Shown: piece after piece, positions 30,543-40,191 of the stretch
Position numbering within the stretch: position 1 is the first letter of the stretch
How the letters are laid out: every line of letters starts with the position of its first letter
Assembly (NCBI GenBank): GCA_001770725.1
Contig: MERU01000004.1
Span: 393,135-457,134, forward strand
Length of the DNA stretch: 64,000 bases
Direction: 5' to 3'
From: Burkholderiales bacterium RIFCSPHIGHO2_01_FULL_63_240
GTDB taxonomy: Bacteria; Pseudomonadota; Gammaproteobacteria; Burkholderiales; Burkholderiaceae_C
Notes under the pieces: model-generated
Told to the model about the DNA's origin: nothing
What the model saw: only the letters and a program-made list of their open reading frames with translations
The model's database searches: none
Made by a program: the position numbers and the translations under genes

Positions 30543-32687
30543 GTGAAAATCGACATCCACACGCACACCAGAAAATGCAAATTAGGTGATGCGCAGACGA
30601 GAGAAATTTCTCCAGAGGACTTCTGCAACGCGATCTTATCCACAGAAGTCGGGGTCGTCGCGATCACGAATCACAACGTGTTCGACCTGTCGCAGTTTCA
30701 AGCCATCCAGGCGCGAATCGGATCGGACGCACAGGTATGGCCAGGTGTGGAGCTTGACGTTTACGACGAACATGGCAAGGGCCACTTGCTGGTCATCGTC
30801 TCACCCAAGCTCGCGACACAGTTTTCCGCCGCAGTGACTGCTCTAACAACGGGCCACACGCCGGACTCGTTCAGGGTAACGATTCCAGATGTTCTTACGA
30901 CATTTGATGTGATGGAACCCCTCTATGTCGCCCACTACAAACAGAAGCGGCCGAGCGTCTCGGACGACATGCTCGCAGTGCTTGAAGCGGGGGCGCGGAA
31001 CAAATGGAGCATTCTTAAAGAGGTAAGTAATGCGATCTCTGCGGGGATTCACATCTCGCATGGGCGACCTTCGATCTACGGCTCCGACGTCCATGATTGG
31101 GGGAACTATGTCGAGAGTGCGCGGGAGTTGCCTGACCTACGGCTTCCCATTGATGGCTTCGAGCACTTTTGCCTGCTGTTGAAGAAGGACCCCACGACCA
31201 TTAATACAGTCATGGATCGGAAGACGTCCGAGGACCTCACGTTGGTTCCGTTCGAAGATAAGAAGACGCTCACCATCAAGGTATTCAACGACATCAACAT
31301 CATCTTCGGACCGAAGGGGACCGGGAAGTCTTGCATCCTCCAAGCAATTGCCAAGCACTATGCAAAAAGCGGGATCGACGCCAAGGTCTATGAGTCCGCC
31401 AGCGGCCGCCTTAACGATATTTTTGACGTCAAAGGCAAGGGCCTGAGCATAAACCTCAACACCTATGGCATCAACTACTGCCAGGATGAAATTCAGGTAG
31501 TGCGCACAGCCGTTGAAGTAGACGTAACGAGCGTGACTAAGTTCAAGGCGTTCTTCGAATCCACCGTTTCGAACAAGAATGCGAAGCTGATTTTGCTCAA
31601 GGACATCGACACTCAGGAGGAGGGTGAAGCAGAGCGAAGCTTCTCCAAGTACCACGACACTGCCTCAAAGATCGAAGCCTTTTCTGCCTTGGTGAGGGAA
31701 GATCTGCTCGTGAAGAAGGAACTATCGGACGATGAGTTCATCGAGTTGCAGCGTATTCTCGGGCTGCTGCTCGACCGCCTCCTTGGGAAGGAATGGTCCG
31801 GGTTTGTAGATTGGAAGGAACTCTCACTGCTCAATTCAGCGATCAAGACCTTCCGGATCGAAGTAGCACGCAAGACGGGCTCGCCCGCCAAGCCAAGCAC
31901 TACCGGCTTTCGTGACTACGCGATGAACCGAATCAAGATCGCTGCCAGTGTCCGCGCGATTGGCAAGAGCCTTGGGTCCGTAATTAAGAATGAAGAAGAG
32001 ACCGTTGGCGACCTTGGCTCAGGCAAGGGCAAGTTGACGTTCGTGACTCAGTTTCTCTTTCAGAATGGCAACGTTACGGACGGAGAGTTGTCCAGCCTAA
32101 CGAACGTGAAGAAGGGTGTCCAGAAAAAATTTGTCAACTCTCTCCGTGAGATTGGCAAGCACCTGTTCGAGGACGATCTGTTCCATTACGTCTCAGAGTT
32201 CAACGCCACCGAGGACGTCGATGAGGTTAAAACGGTCTATGAACTGCTTCTGTTCAAGAGGTACTTCACACTCGATGGCCTTCCCTATACGCCCTCAAGC
32301 GGCGAGGCGTCGATGGTGATGCTCCAAAAGGAACTCGGGACCGACAAGGACGTCTACCTTCTTGACGAGCCCGAGAAGAGCCTCGGGAACGAATACATCA
32401 ACGACGTTATCGTCCCGCTCATCAAAGAGCGAGCGAAGTCAGGCCGGAGAGTGTTCATCTCAACGCACGATGCCAACATTGCCGTGCGGACATTGCCGTA
32501 CTGCTCGATCTATCGCACCCATGGACCGGAGGGGTACAACACGTTCGTGGGTAACCCATTTACGAACAACCTGGTGAATGTGGAGAAAACCGAGGAGCGG
32601 CGTGACTGGAAGATGGTCAGCATGCGCACACTCGAGGGCGGCAAAGAAGCATTTGGAGAGAGAGGGAGAATCTATGGTCACGCTTGA
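30543..32687 (+). CDS. TrlF-like PHP phosphoesterase-ABC ATPase fusion
   Basis: This protein of about 714 residues has an N-terminal PHP domain (KIDIHTHT, AITNHNVFD, WPGVELDV, then SHGRPSIYGSDVHDW), which supplies histidines and aspartates for metals. An SMC/ABC-type ATPase follows: Walker A FGPKGTGKSC near 255, signature TPSSGEASMV near 585, Walker B DVYLLDEPEKSLG near 603 and H-loop ISTHDANI near 640. This order matches TrlF-family AAA-like ATPases found in defence islands. GTG 30543 has GGGAG nine nt upstream; an ATG at 30534 is also possible but abuts the same GGGAG. It overlaps the next small gene by 14 bp. The enzyme may cleave nucleic acid or nucleotides under ATPase control (inferred). 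Confidence 0.82.
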   Translation: MKIDIHTHTRKCKLGDAQTREISPEDFCNAILSTEVGVVAITNHNVFDLSQFQAIQARIGSDAQVWPGVELDVYDEHGKGHLLVIVSPKLATQFSAAVTALTTGHTPDSFRVTIPDVLTTFDVMEPLYVAHYKQKRPSVSDDMLAVLEAGARNKWSILKEVSNAISAGIHISHGRPSIYGSDVHDWGNYVESARELPDLRLPIDGFEHFCLLLKKDPTTINTVMDRKTSEDLTLVPFEDKKTLTIKVFNDINIIFGPKGTGKSCILQAIAKHYAKSGIDAKVYESASGRLNDIFDVKGKGLSINLNTYGINYCQDEIQVVRTAVEVDVTSVTKFKAFFESTVSNKNAKLILLKDIDTQEEGEAERSFSKYHDTASKIEAFSALVREDLLVKKELSDDEFIELQRILGLLLDRLLGKEWSGFVDWKELSLLNSAIKTFRIEVARKTGSPAKPSTTGFRDYAMNRIKIAASVRAIGKSLGSVIKNEEETVGDLGSGKGKLTFVTQFLFQNGNVTDGELSSLTNVKKGVQKKFVNSLREIGKHLFEDDLFHYVSEFNATEDVDEVKTVYELLLFKRYFTLDGLPYTPSSGEASMVMLQKELGTDKDVYLLDEPEKSLGNEYINDVIVPLIKERAKSGRRVFISTHDANIAVRTLPYCSIYRTHGPEGYNTFVGNPFTNNLVNVEKTEERRDWKMVSMRTLEGGKEAFGERGRIYGHA

Positions 32688-32976
32688 TGCCACCGTTGAA
32701 TGCGTTGAGGACAAGTACTTTCTCAAGATCAACGTGGAGCAAGGCCCCGTCACAATTCCGCTGTCCGACGACAATCCAAACGCGGTAAAGAGTGCATTCA
32801 ACAAGCTCATAAAGCGGATTAGGATCGGGGAATTCACTGTCAAACTGGATAAAGTCGGTGAGGATCTGTTCTCCATGGTCGCCAACGAGTACTTGGCCCA
32901 ACTGAATCGTGAGATTCAAGAGGTGCACAGTCAGATGCAAGAATACGGCTTGGTCAAAATGGAGCAAGCACGGTAA
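32674..32976 (+). CDS. Small partner protein of the PHP-ABC ATPase
   Basis: This is a 100-residue protein whose ATG 32674 lies inside the end of the PHP-ABC gene (14-bp overlap), with GAGGGAGA about 6 nt upstream. The N-terminal half alternates strand-like residues (TLDATVECVEDKYFLKINVE); the C-terminal half is helical and amphipathic. No named family is recognised. The overlap means the two proteins are made together, and a binding or regulatory subunit for the ATPase is the simplest reading. It could also be an antitoxin for the PHP activity. Confidence 0.65.
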   Translation: MVTLDATVECVEDKYFLKINVEQGPVTIPLSDDNPNAVKSAFNKLIKRIRIGEFTVKLDKVGEDLFSMVANEYLAQLNREIQEVHSQMQEYGLVKMEQAR

Positions 32977-33126
32977 CTTATCCTCGATCCGCAGGTACTT
33001 CGCGCGCCCTCCACCATGAGGCGCATGGCCTCATGGCAGGCTAGCAACCCTTCGTGTTCGCGACTGTGGCCACCCCAACGGCAAGCTTCATGCTGGTCCG
33101 CGAACGTCTGCAGTCGGCGGACACTG

Positions 33127-35058
33127 ATGGCAACCCCTGCAGAGCCTCTCCATCCCCCGGCCTGCGCAGCAATGCAGGCCTCTTCTCAAATAAGCGGTCG
33201 CCTCGTCGACAATAGCGAAATGCCGCGTCCGCCTGCCAACACTACAGCCTCGCTAGACGACTTTCGTACTAGCGATTGGAAAAGGGCGGCCTGCTGCTCG
33301 GACGAGGACACGTACTTCTCTCGGTGGAACGGCCTTTGCACTGCCGCCGCTGCGGCGACTCAGGACGGGGCATATGCGAAGGCCAGGATACTCTGGTTGT
33401 TGGGAGACGCATGTTCTCTGCGCCTTGCCCCGGACAAAATCAACGAGCCACTCGTAGCGACATTTGAGGGCTCCGAGAATTCATTTAGTCTGTCCGACTT
33501 CACTGAGAGCGACATTGCGCTGCTTGACGACATCTGCCCGCTAGTAGATGACCCTCTTCTTCTTGCTCGAATTGCAGACATCCTTTGGCTCGTACGCCGG
33601 CCACGGAAGATTCAAGACGCACTCGCCGCCATCGACGCATACCGAGACACGCCGCTGGCAGGCGACTCATGGTTCCTGCTCGGCACGCAGACCTGCTGGC
33701 AGCGCGCCATCATGCTCGCCCTTCAGATTCGAGCACCAGGCAAGAGCCGTCTTGACGACATGGCGGCCGCACTGATCACTGCAATCGAAGCACAACTAGA
33801 GGTTGGAAATGCGGCGCCATCGATGGTCGAAACGATGCTGGAGTACGGTCTGGCCAAAGTGCACATCAGACATATCGCCGAGGGCTTAGAGGTACGCGCA
33901 ACACGCCTTCTCGCATCGGACGCCGGCAGCCGATTCTTCGCGGCTCGCCGCTACCTTTCAATCGCAAAGCGCTGTTTCGGTCTTGAGAGAAACTATGAAC
34001 GCTGCGCGGACATCGATTGCAGAATCTCGGACGCCTTTGTCTTGGAAGCCGAATCACGCATATCTGGCGAGCACCGAAGCTACGTTGTTGGGGCAAGCCT
34101 TTACGCGGAAGCGGTGCAGGCCTTACTCGCCATCCCAAAACATCTTCGCAAGGCCAAAGGCATAGACGACAAGCTCAAAAGCTTGCGCCAACTCCAACGA
34201 GACATCGCGATGCAGTCACTTGGCGACTTTGCGCCAATGCGCGGCGAGTCCCTTGACTTGGAGGAGGAGATTTACAGCAGCGAGCAAGAGATCTCCGGCA
34301 AGGAAATGGCAGAAGCACTACTTGCCTTGGCTGAGTGCTGGCCATTGGCGTCCAGAAAACTGACCGAAGTAGAAACTCGAAAGCGCATTGGCGAGTTCTT
34401 CTTCAGCCGAATGTTCTCGTCCCAAAAGCTAGCCACGGACGGTCGCGTGGTGGCCGAGAGTCCCGCCGCCAGTGATCTGTCTGCGGAAGACGACGAAGTG
34501 ACGGACGCCGTCTGGAGCAAGATGATCCAGGATCACGTGCTTCGCGTTCGGTTTGGGGTTCAGTCTGCCATTGCACCGGCGCTTCGACAGTTCGCCCGAG
34601 AACGCCTCATTTCCACTCATGACTTGGTTAACATCGTCGGCCAGTCCGGGGCGGTGCCAAGTGAGCGCATTGGTTTGATGGCAAAGGGTCTAAAGGCCGG
34701 CTTCGAGGGCGACTTCATCGTTGCCTTGCATCTTCTGGTTCCGCAGATAGAAAACTTCGTTCGCACGCACCTAAAGCTCAAGGGTGCGAAGACGCTGACG
34801 ACCGAGGCTGATAGTCTTCAAATGGAAGCCGGTTTAAGTACGTTGGTGGCTCTGCCGGAGATGGATGAGGTGTTCGGCGAAGACCTTGCGTTTGAAATTC
34901 GTGCGCTGTTCTGCGAGGGCTTCGGGCCAAACCTACGCAACGAACTCGCCCATGGCTTGCTTGATGCTCACGCAATGCAAAGCGCCGAAAGCATTTATGC
35001 GTGGTGGCTAATCTTTCGCATCGTTTACCAACAATATTGGTATAGGAACGACCGGTAG
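33127..35058 (+). CDS. DUF4209-type protein with C-terminal RNxxxHG (HEPN-like) motif
   Basis: This is a helical protein of about 643 residues. The C terminus has FGPNLRNELAHGLLDA, the RNxxxHG signature of DUF4209, which also satisfies the R-x4-H pattern of HEPN RNases. Around residues 520-560, FEGDFIVALHLLVPQIENFVR gives the preceding helices typical of the domain. The long N-terminal part is made of helical repeats of unknown role. The track-length frame opens at 33016, but the first 37 codons look non-conserved; ATG 33127 has a weak GGCGGA upstream, so the start is uncertain. It appears monocistronic. Its position among defence genes suggests an RNase effector with a built-in sensor (inferred). 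Confidence 0.7.
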   Translation: MATPAEPLHPPACAAMQASSQISGRLVDNSEMPRPPANTTASLDDFRTSDWKRAACCSDEDTYFSRWNGLCTAAAAATQDGAYAKARILWLLGDACSLRLAPDKINEPLVATFEGSENSFSLSDFTESDIALLDDICPLVDDPLLLARIADILWLVRRPRKIQDALAAIDAYRDTPLAGDSWFLLGTQTCWQRAIMLALQIRAPGKSRLDDMAAALITAIEAQLEVGNAAPSMVETMLEYGLAKVHIRHIAEGLEVRATRLLASDAGSRFFAARRYLSIAKRCFGLERNYERCADIDCRISDAFVLEAESRISGEHRSYVVGASLYAEAVQALLAIPKHLRKAKGIDDKLKSLRQLQRDIAMQSLGDFAPMRGESLDLEEEIYSSEQEISGKEMAEALLALAECWPLASRKLTEVETRKRIGEFFFSRMFSSQKLATDGRVVAESPAASDLSAEDDEVTDAVWSKMIQDHVLRVRFGVQSAIAPALRQFARERLISTHDLVNIVGQSGAVPSERIGLMAKGLKAGFEGDFIVALHLLVPQIENFVRTHLKLKGAKTLTTEADSLQMEAGLSTLVALPEMDEVFGEDLAFEIRALFCEGFGPNLRNELAHGLLDAHAMQSAESIYAWWLIFRIVYQQYWYRNDR

Positions 35059-35257
35059 CGCCATCGACAAACCTTTCTATGTTGACAAGCGCGCGAGGAA
35101 CTGAGCAAGGAGCTAGTGGGGCATGTCCTCAGGGGGTACGAGAACACTCTGACTGGCCAACAACTCCACCGCCCTTTACATGTGGCCCCGAAACGATTGC
35201 TTGGTACTTGCCCACACATTTGCATGTAGCTACGGGCGGTCTGGCCAGGCACCTCGT

Positions 35258-36082
35258 CTAGCTGGGCGATCGCATCGCCCAATATGCGGATCCCCGCCCG
35301 GGCTTGCGATTGCGCAGAAAGGGTCTGGCAACACTGCTCATGGATGAAGGCGACACGTCCCGGCCAGGCGTAGATTCCGACTTTTCTGTACCGGCCTTAT
35401 TCTGCGCCAGCGCCAGCTCGAGAACACAGACTTGGCGATCCAGCGTAGGCGCGATCCATACCGCGCTTGCGGTTCCCATGAGGAACCAGAATGGTCCCGC
35501 ATAGGCAAGGACTTCGATCAACGCAGAATGCGCAACAGGTAGATTGGAAATGGCAAGGACCGTAGCAAGCAGGCCTGGGGCCAAACCAAGCTTATCGACA
35601 GGACCAGTGATGACGGCGGTTCGCTTGAGATACGCATCCCGCTCCGCTTTCACTTCCAGCAGCACCAACTCAAGTGCTTCTTTGGTAGAGCGCGCCAGCT
35701 TGCCAACATAGAGTCGATCGACCTGAGCCGTGGCTTTGGCGTTGCCTAGTAGCAGGCCTAGCGGGTTGCGAACAGCCTTGGTTAGCGTCCTTCGGTGTAT
35801 GTAGAACTCGATGAAGGGATGGAGCAAAATGACCAAGTAGGCTAGAGAGATGGCGCCCAGACTGCCCCAGCGCCACGCAAGATTTGTGCGACTCAGGATG
35901 TCAAAGTGCACTAACGCGGCAATCAAGACGGAAATAATCGACAGGGTGACTTCGGTGAGGTACAGGGCTTTGCTTAGACGCCGACCCGGCAGGGCCTGCG
36001 CTGCCTTGCGTCGGTTCCGGCGTTCGCGCAGAGTCATCGCATGAAGGACCCTGAACACTGAATCAGTTTGAGCTGAGCGCAT
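35258..36082 (-). CDS. Lone membrane protein, four predicted spans
   Basis: This 274-residue protein reads against its neighbours. Start ATG 36082 has AGGAG five nt upstream. Hydrophobic segments lie near residues 41-60 (YLTEVTLSIISVLIAALVHF), 70-92, 165-185 and 190-212, so it should sit in the inner membrane with a basic N terminus and a cytoplasmic middle helix. No family is recognised. It is divergent from the three-component ABC operon across a 250-bp AT-richer region. It may be a membrane partner of that operon or an independent module; neither can be shown from sequence. Confidence 0.6.
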   Translation of the reverse strand: MRSAQTDSVFRVLHAMTLRERRNRRKAAQALPGRRLSKALYLTEVTLSIISVLIAALVHFDILSRTNLAWRWGSLGAISLAYLVILLHPFIEFYIHRRTLTKAVRNPLGLLLGNAKATAQVDRLYVGKLARSTKEALELVLLEVKAERDAYLKRTAVITGPVDKLGLAPGLLATVLAISNLPVAHSALIEVLAYAGPFWFLMGTASAVWIAPTLDRQVCVLELALAQNKAGTEKSESTPGRDVSPSSMSSVARPFLRNRKPGRGSAYWAMRSPS

Positions 36083-36332
36083 GGGCTCTCCTGAACAAAT
36101 TTATGAAGATTGGTCAACGGGTAATTATCCGAACCAGTTGACGCATGCATACAAAATCGAGTTCGCCGTAGCGTTGTATAGTTCACTCGATACAAAAAGA
36201 TACGAACTAGGCTGACCAGCCCCAGAGGGAGAAATTGACCGAACAAAGAGTCGGCGCAGTCAATACTGCGAATCCCCCGCGACGCTGTTCGACCTTTCTG
36301 GGCCAACACTGGAGCAAATCAAGGGGGTATCC

Positions 36333-37553
36333 ATGTCAACCACTCCAGGCGACAAGTTCGCTGCCGGTGAGCAAGGTCTTGGCTACATCTATCAGCCGCG
36401 CTTCGCGCTGCTTCAGCTCTTTCAATTGCCTGAAGCCACCTCTGTCCTGATTGAAAAGGACGACGACCTCGACTTCATCGACGCTCAGGGCGTGAAGAGC
36501 CTCGGATCGCTCAAGCACAAGGCCGAGGGAGAACGCGTTACAGACCTATCCATAGACTTCTGGAAGTCCGTTCGCATCTGGCTGTCCCGCTATGAACGAG
36601 ATGGACGGGCAGCGGCCGACCTACGGTTCTTCCTCTTCACAACCGCAACGGTTGCTACGTCCTCCTTCTTGCACCGCCTTCTTCACAACGCGGTTCCGAA
36701 GAACGATGAGGAAAAGACTGTTCCAGAGCTTGCACGCGAAGCACTGGCAACCACGAAGTCAGCCCTCATCAAAGCGATTGGCCTTGAGTACCTGAAGTTG
36801 AACGAGAACGAGCAGGAGGATTTCCTTTCTCGAATCGTTATCTTTGATGCCGGCCCACGAATTCAGGAACTCCCTGAACTCATCAAGGACCGCATGCGCA
36901 GTGTCCGCCGTGAACATCGTGAGGCTGTGTTCGAACGCCTTGAGGGTTGGTGGAATGAAGCCATCATCAATTTGCTCGTGGGTAAGCGCACAGAGGCACT
37001 GACAGGCTTCGAGGTATCCGACAAGCTTGCCGCGTTGTCTGAGGAGTATCAGACAAACAACCTGCCCATCACCTTCAGACGCCAAGAGCCCGCGGCACGT
37101 ATAAGCGCCGATACCGACCCTCGGCTCTTCGTGCGTCAGCTACGAGAGATTGGCGTGTCGTCGGCGCGCATCAGGAACGCGATTCTTGATTACTACCGTG
37201 CTTTCGAGCAACGGTCTTCCTGGACCCGAGAGAACTTGCTGGTGTCCGGCGAGCTTGACGACTATGAAGACCGCCTCATTGACGAGTGGAGTCGCTATCG
37301 AGATGTCGTCTTCGAGGAGCTCGACGAGACAAGCGCCGAAGACGTTCTACAGAAGGCAGGGCAAGAGTTGTATCGATGGGCGGACCTAGAGAGCGGCAAC
37401 ATCGCGTCTCTTCGCATTCGCGAGAAGGTTACTGAACCCTATGTGACAAGGGGTGGGTTTCATATCCTCGCCAACTTCGGTCCGCTTCCCAAAGTCTGGT
37501 GGCATCCACGCTTCCTAGAGCGACTCAACGCAGCCCTTGGAGCAAAGAAATGA
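36333..37553 (+). CDS. ABC three-component system nuclease-like effector
   Basis: This 406-residue protein starts at ATG 36333. The N-terminal region (about 15-110: GLGYIYQPRFALLQLFQLP, then DDLDFIDAQG and SLKHKA, then DFWKSVRIWLSRY) resembles the restriction-like fold of Cap4/DUF4297-type dsDNA nucleases, with D and K in plausible catalytic places. The C-terminal half is helical and resembles the conserved domain of ABC three-component effectors. Its stop overlaps the next start (ATGA). In these systems an ABC ATPase and a middle component are thought to hold back or trigger the effector. Assignment rests mainly on the operon with a middle component and a DUF3732 ATPase. Confidence 0.75.
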   Translation: MSTTPGDKFAAGEQGLGYIYQPRFALLQLFQLPEATSVLIEKDDDLDFIDAQGVKSLGSLKHKAEGERVTDLSIDFWKSVRIWLSRYERDGRAAADLRFFLFTTATVATSSFLHRLLHNAVPKNDEEKTVPELAREALATTKSALIKAIGLEYLKLNENEQEDFLSRIVIFDAGPRIQELPELIKDRMRSVRREHREAVFERLEGWWNEAIINLLVGKRTEALTGFEVSDKLAALSEEYQTNNLPITFRRQEPAARISADTDPRLFVRQLREIGVSSARIRNAILDYYRAFEQRSSWTRENLLVSGELDDYEDRLIDEWSRYRDVVFEELDETSAEDVLQKAGQELYRWADLESGNIASLRIREKVTEPYVTRGGFHILANFGPLPKVWWHPRFLERLNAALGAKK

Positions 37554-38038
37554 AGGCCTGGAATCAGCGGCCGTTTGAAGTCCGCAACCTTTTCAATCCG
37601 GCGTTCTGCGGCTTGATTCTCTTCAAAGCTCTGAGAGGTTATGAGGAGCTTGACGAGACCGGCATGCCTTTTTCCATCGCGCTGCTGGTGCTGCCCTTGT
37701 GCCTGCACAAGGACTCTCGGCAAGCGCTAGAAAAAGGAAACCGAGGCTATCTCCTCAAGGTCGTCGAGAAGAACCCGAAGCTCTTGATTGGCTTTGCAAC
37801 ACGAGCTGCGGACTTACTACCTTTCGCCCTCGAAGCATTCGGAATGCTGATGGAACGTGGCGTGATTCAAGTGACCGACAACGGCCGCCTCCGTACCGTT
37901 CCAGACCTCGTTCGAAAGGCAGACACCGGCACAACCGAGTCCGTGTCTTGTCAGCGAGTAGCCCGCTTCGTAGGCAAAGAGTTCGCCCGTATTAATGACC
38001 GGGTCACGGTGTACACGACCTTCGGAGTCCGTCCATGA
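37550..38038 (+). CDS. ABC three-component system middle component
   Basis: This 162-residue protein begins KAWNQRPFEVRNLFNPAFCG and has the shape of the small middle component that links effector and ATPase in three-component ABC defence systems: a short N-terminal strand with FNPAF, then a winged-helix-like bundle ending in VYTTFGVRP. It overlaps both neighbours by 4 bp (ATGA each side), so all three products are probably made in fixed ratio. It has no membrane span. It has no known catalytic role. Confidence 0.78.
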   Translation: MKAWNQRPFEVRNLFNPAFCGLILFKALRGYEELDETGMPFSIALLVLPLCLHKDSRQALEKGNRGYLLKVVEKNPKLLIGFATRAADLLPFALEAFGMLMERGVIQVTDNGRLRTVPDLVRKADTGTTESVSCQRVARFVGKEFARINDRVTVYTTFGVRP

Positions 38039-39996
38039 AAATCAAATCAATTCACCTCTACAGCAAGGACGGTCAACGTCGGGACGTAACCTTTGAAATT
38101 GAAGGCCTGAACGTCATTACCGGGCGATCGTCGACCGGTAAATCTGCCATCTCGGACATCATCGAGTACTGCATGGGTCGCTCCAGCTTTAACGTCCCCG
38201 AGGGCGTAATCAGAGACAAGGTGGCTTGGTTTGCAGTGCTCTTTCAGTTCTCCAAGGAACAGGTTTTGGTCGCGAAGCCAACCCCACCAGGTGGCGGAGA
38301 AAGCTGTAGCACAGCGATGTATCGCCGCGGCGCAAATGTAACGATTCCGCAGCTCCATGAGTTGGATCCGAACTCTGACGACGAGGCTATCGAATCGCTT
38401 CTGTCTCGCCTTCTCGGCATTCCTGAGAACCGAACTGAAGTCGCACTGGATAACTCGCGCGTCAGCTACGACGCCAACATCAAGCACACGCACTACTACC
38501 TCTTCCAAAAACAGACGCTCGTCGCCAACAAGGACCAACTTTTTTATCGTCAGAACGAAGCCTTTCAGCCCCAGGCGATTAAGGACACCTTGCCAATTCT
38601 CTTGGGCGTTTCGACCAGTGAAAGGTACGAGCTAGAGGCCAAACTTCGCGTAGCTCAACGCGAGCTGAAGCTTTCGGCCAAGTTGCTTGAGCAGGCCCGG
38701 AACACTATCGACATAGCGCAGCAGAAAGCCATCGGCCTTTACTCTGAAGCTCAAGCAGTAGGCATTCTCTCTAGTCCTGCCGAGCAAACGAATTCACCAG
38801 ACATCATTGAATCGCTTCGCGCTGTGCTGACTTGGAAGCCAACCTCGATTCCTGATAGCGATAGCGGTCGCATCGGTCGCCTTGAGAGGGAGATCCTCGA
38901 TCTTCGCAAGGAGCGTCGCGAGTCGCAAGGGCGAGTCGATGCTGCTCGACAGTTCGCCAAAAAAGCGGGAGGGTTTGAAAGCGAAGCGGGAGAACAGAGG
39001 GATCGCCTCGCCTCCATCAAAGCATTCCCCAAAAACCCGTCTACTGGCGAATGGCAGTGGCCCTTCTGCGAACAGAACCTAGCTATGGAATCACCGCTCG
39101 CCGGTGTTCTGCTGAAGGAGTTGAAATCCCTCGACGAGGAGTTGGAAGTTGTGGTCGGCGAGCGGCCTAAGCTCGACGCCTATCTCGTCGAGCTGGAGAA
39201 AAAGGTTGCCGATCTTGCCGCGAGCATTGCGGACAAGGAAACCGAGTTGGCTGCTGCCATTGCTGCGGATGAACTGCTTTCCCAAATGGGCTCGCGAAAC
39301 AACGCAGCCGCTCGGGTTGTCGGCCGCATCAGCCTGTTCCTTGAGAACCTGGTCTCAAACACGGAACTGCAAAAGCGTGAGACTGAGCACCGCCGCATTC
39401 AGGGAAAGGTTGATCACTTGGAGAAGCAAGTTGACGCGGACAGCAGCCAAGACCGCCTAATCTCCATCCTGAGCAATATTTCTGCCCAGATGGTCCGCTT
39501 CATTGATGGCTTCGAAGCGGAGTTCAGGAAGGTTCCGGCACGACTAGACCTCAGTAGATTGACCGTCGTCTTCGATCGACCGGAACGGGCGGTACCGATG
39601 AGCCGCACTGGAGGTGGCGAGAACCATCTGGCCTATCACCTGTCGGCACTGCTGGCCCTGCACTGGTTCGCAGCAAAAAACCATCAACCGATCCCACAGT
39701 TTCTCCTCATCGACCAGCCAACGCAAGTCTATTTCCCGTCGGAGAAAGTCTATCGAGCGGCGGATGGCTCCGTCGAAAAGACAGAAGAAGACGCCGATCT
39801 AACCGCAGTTCGACGGTTGTTTGCATTCCTACTGAACTACACGAAAGAGGAAGTTCCTGGCTTCCAAATCATCGTGACCGAACATGCGAATCTGCGTGAC
39901 CAGTGGTTCCAGGATGCTTTGGTTGAAGATCCATGGAGCAAACCACCCTCGCTTGTTCCAGAGGACTGGCCGGACTTGAACGAGACGACCAACTGA
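38035..39996 (+). CDS. DUF3732 SMC-like ABC ATPase of a three-component system
   Basis: This is a 653-residue ATPase. Residues 1-45 hold Walker A (LNVITGRSSTGKSAISDIIEYC). Long coiled-coil arms run from about 190 to 480, with a sequence at the turn reading WPFCEQN, which resembles a zinc-hook PxC but lacks the first Cys. The C-terminal half has a signature-like RTGGGENHLAYHLSALLALH, Walker B FLLIDQPTQVYFPSE and H-loop VTEHANL. These match DUF3732. It is translationally coupled to the middle component. It probably senses foreign DNA or stalled structures and licenses the nuclease-like effector (inferred from family). Confidence 0.84.
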   Translation: MKIKSIHLYSKDGQRRDVTFEIEGLNVITGRSSTGKSAISDIIEYCMGRSSFNVPEGVIRDKVAWFAVLFQFSKEQVLVAKPTPPGGGESCSTAMYRRGANVTIPQLHELDPNSDDEAIESLLSRLLGIPENRTEVALDNSRVSYDANIKHTHYYLFQKQTLVANKDQLFYRQNEAFQPQAIKDTLPILLGVSTSERYELEAKLRVAQRELKLSAKLLEQARNTIDIAQQKAIGLYSEAQAVGILSSPAEQTNSPDIIESLRAVLTWKPTSIPDSDSGRIGRLEREILDLRKERRESQGRVDAARQFAKKAGGFESEAGEQRDRLASIKAFPKNPSTGEWQWPFCEQNLAMESPLAGVLLKELKSLDEELEVVVGERPKLDAYLVELEKKVADLAASIADKETELAAAIAADELLSQMGSRNNAAARVVGRISLFLENLVSNTELQKRETEHRRIQGKVDHLEKQVDADSSQDRLISILSNISAQMVRFIDGFEAEFRKVPARLDLSRLTVVFDRPERAVPMSRTGGGENHLAYHLSALLALHWFAAKNHQPIPQFLLIDQPTQVYFPSEKVYRAADGSVEKTEEDADLTAVRRLFAFLLNYTKEEVPGFQIIVTEHANLRDQWFQDALVEDPWSKPPSLVPEDWPDLNETTN

Positions 39997-40191
39997 TCGC
40001 CCGAGCGAGATGTCCTTAAGCATCCGCCGCGTCGGCCGCTTGCAACCCCAAACTGTTACTTGCCGACAATGCGACTGACGCGTTGTAGAGGAAAGGGACG
40101 ACTGCCGGAGAGCTGAAGCCGTTCGCACGCTCATGAGTCAACATACTCATTCCCACGCTGCATTGCGAACCAGTTGTATGGAGGAAGTCGC

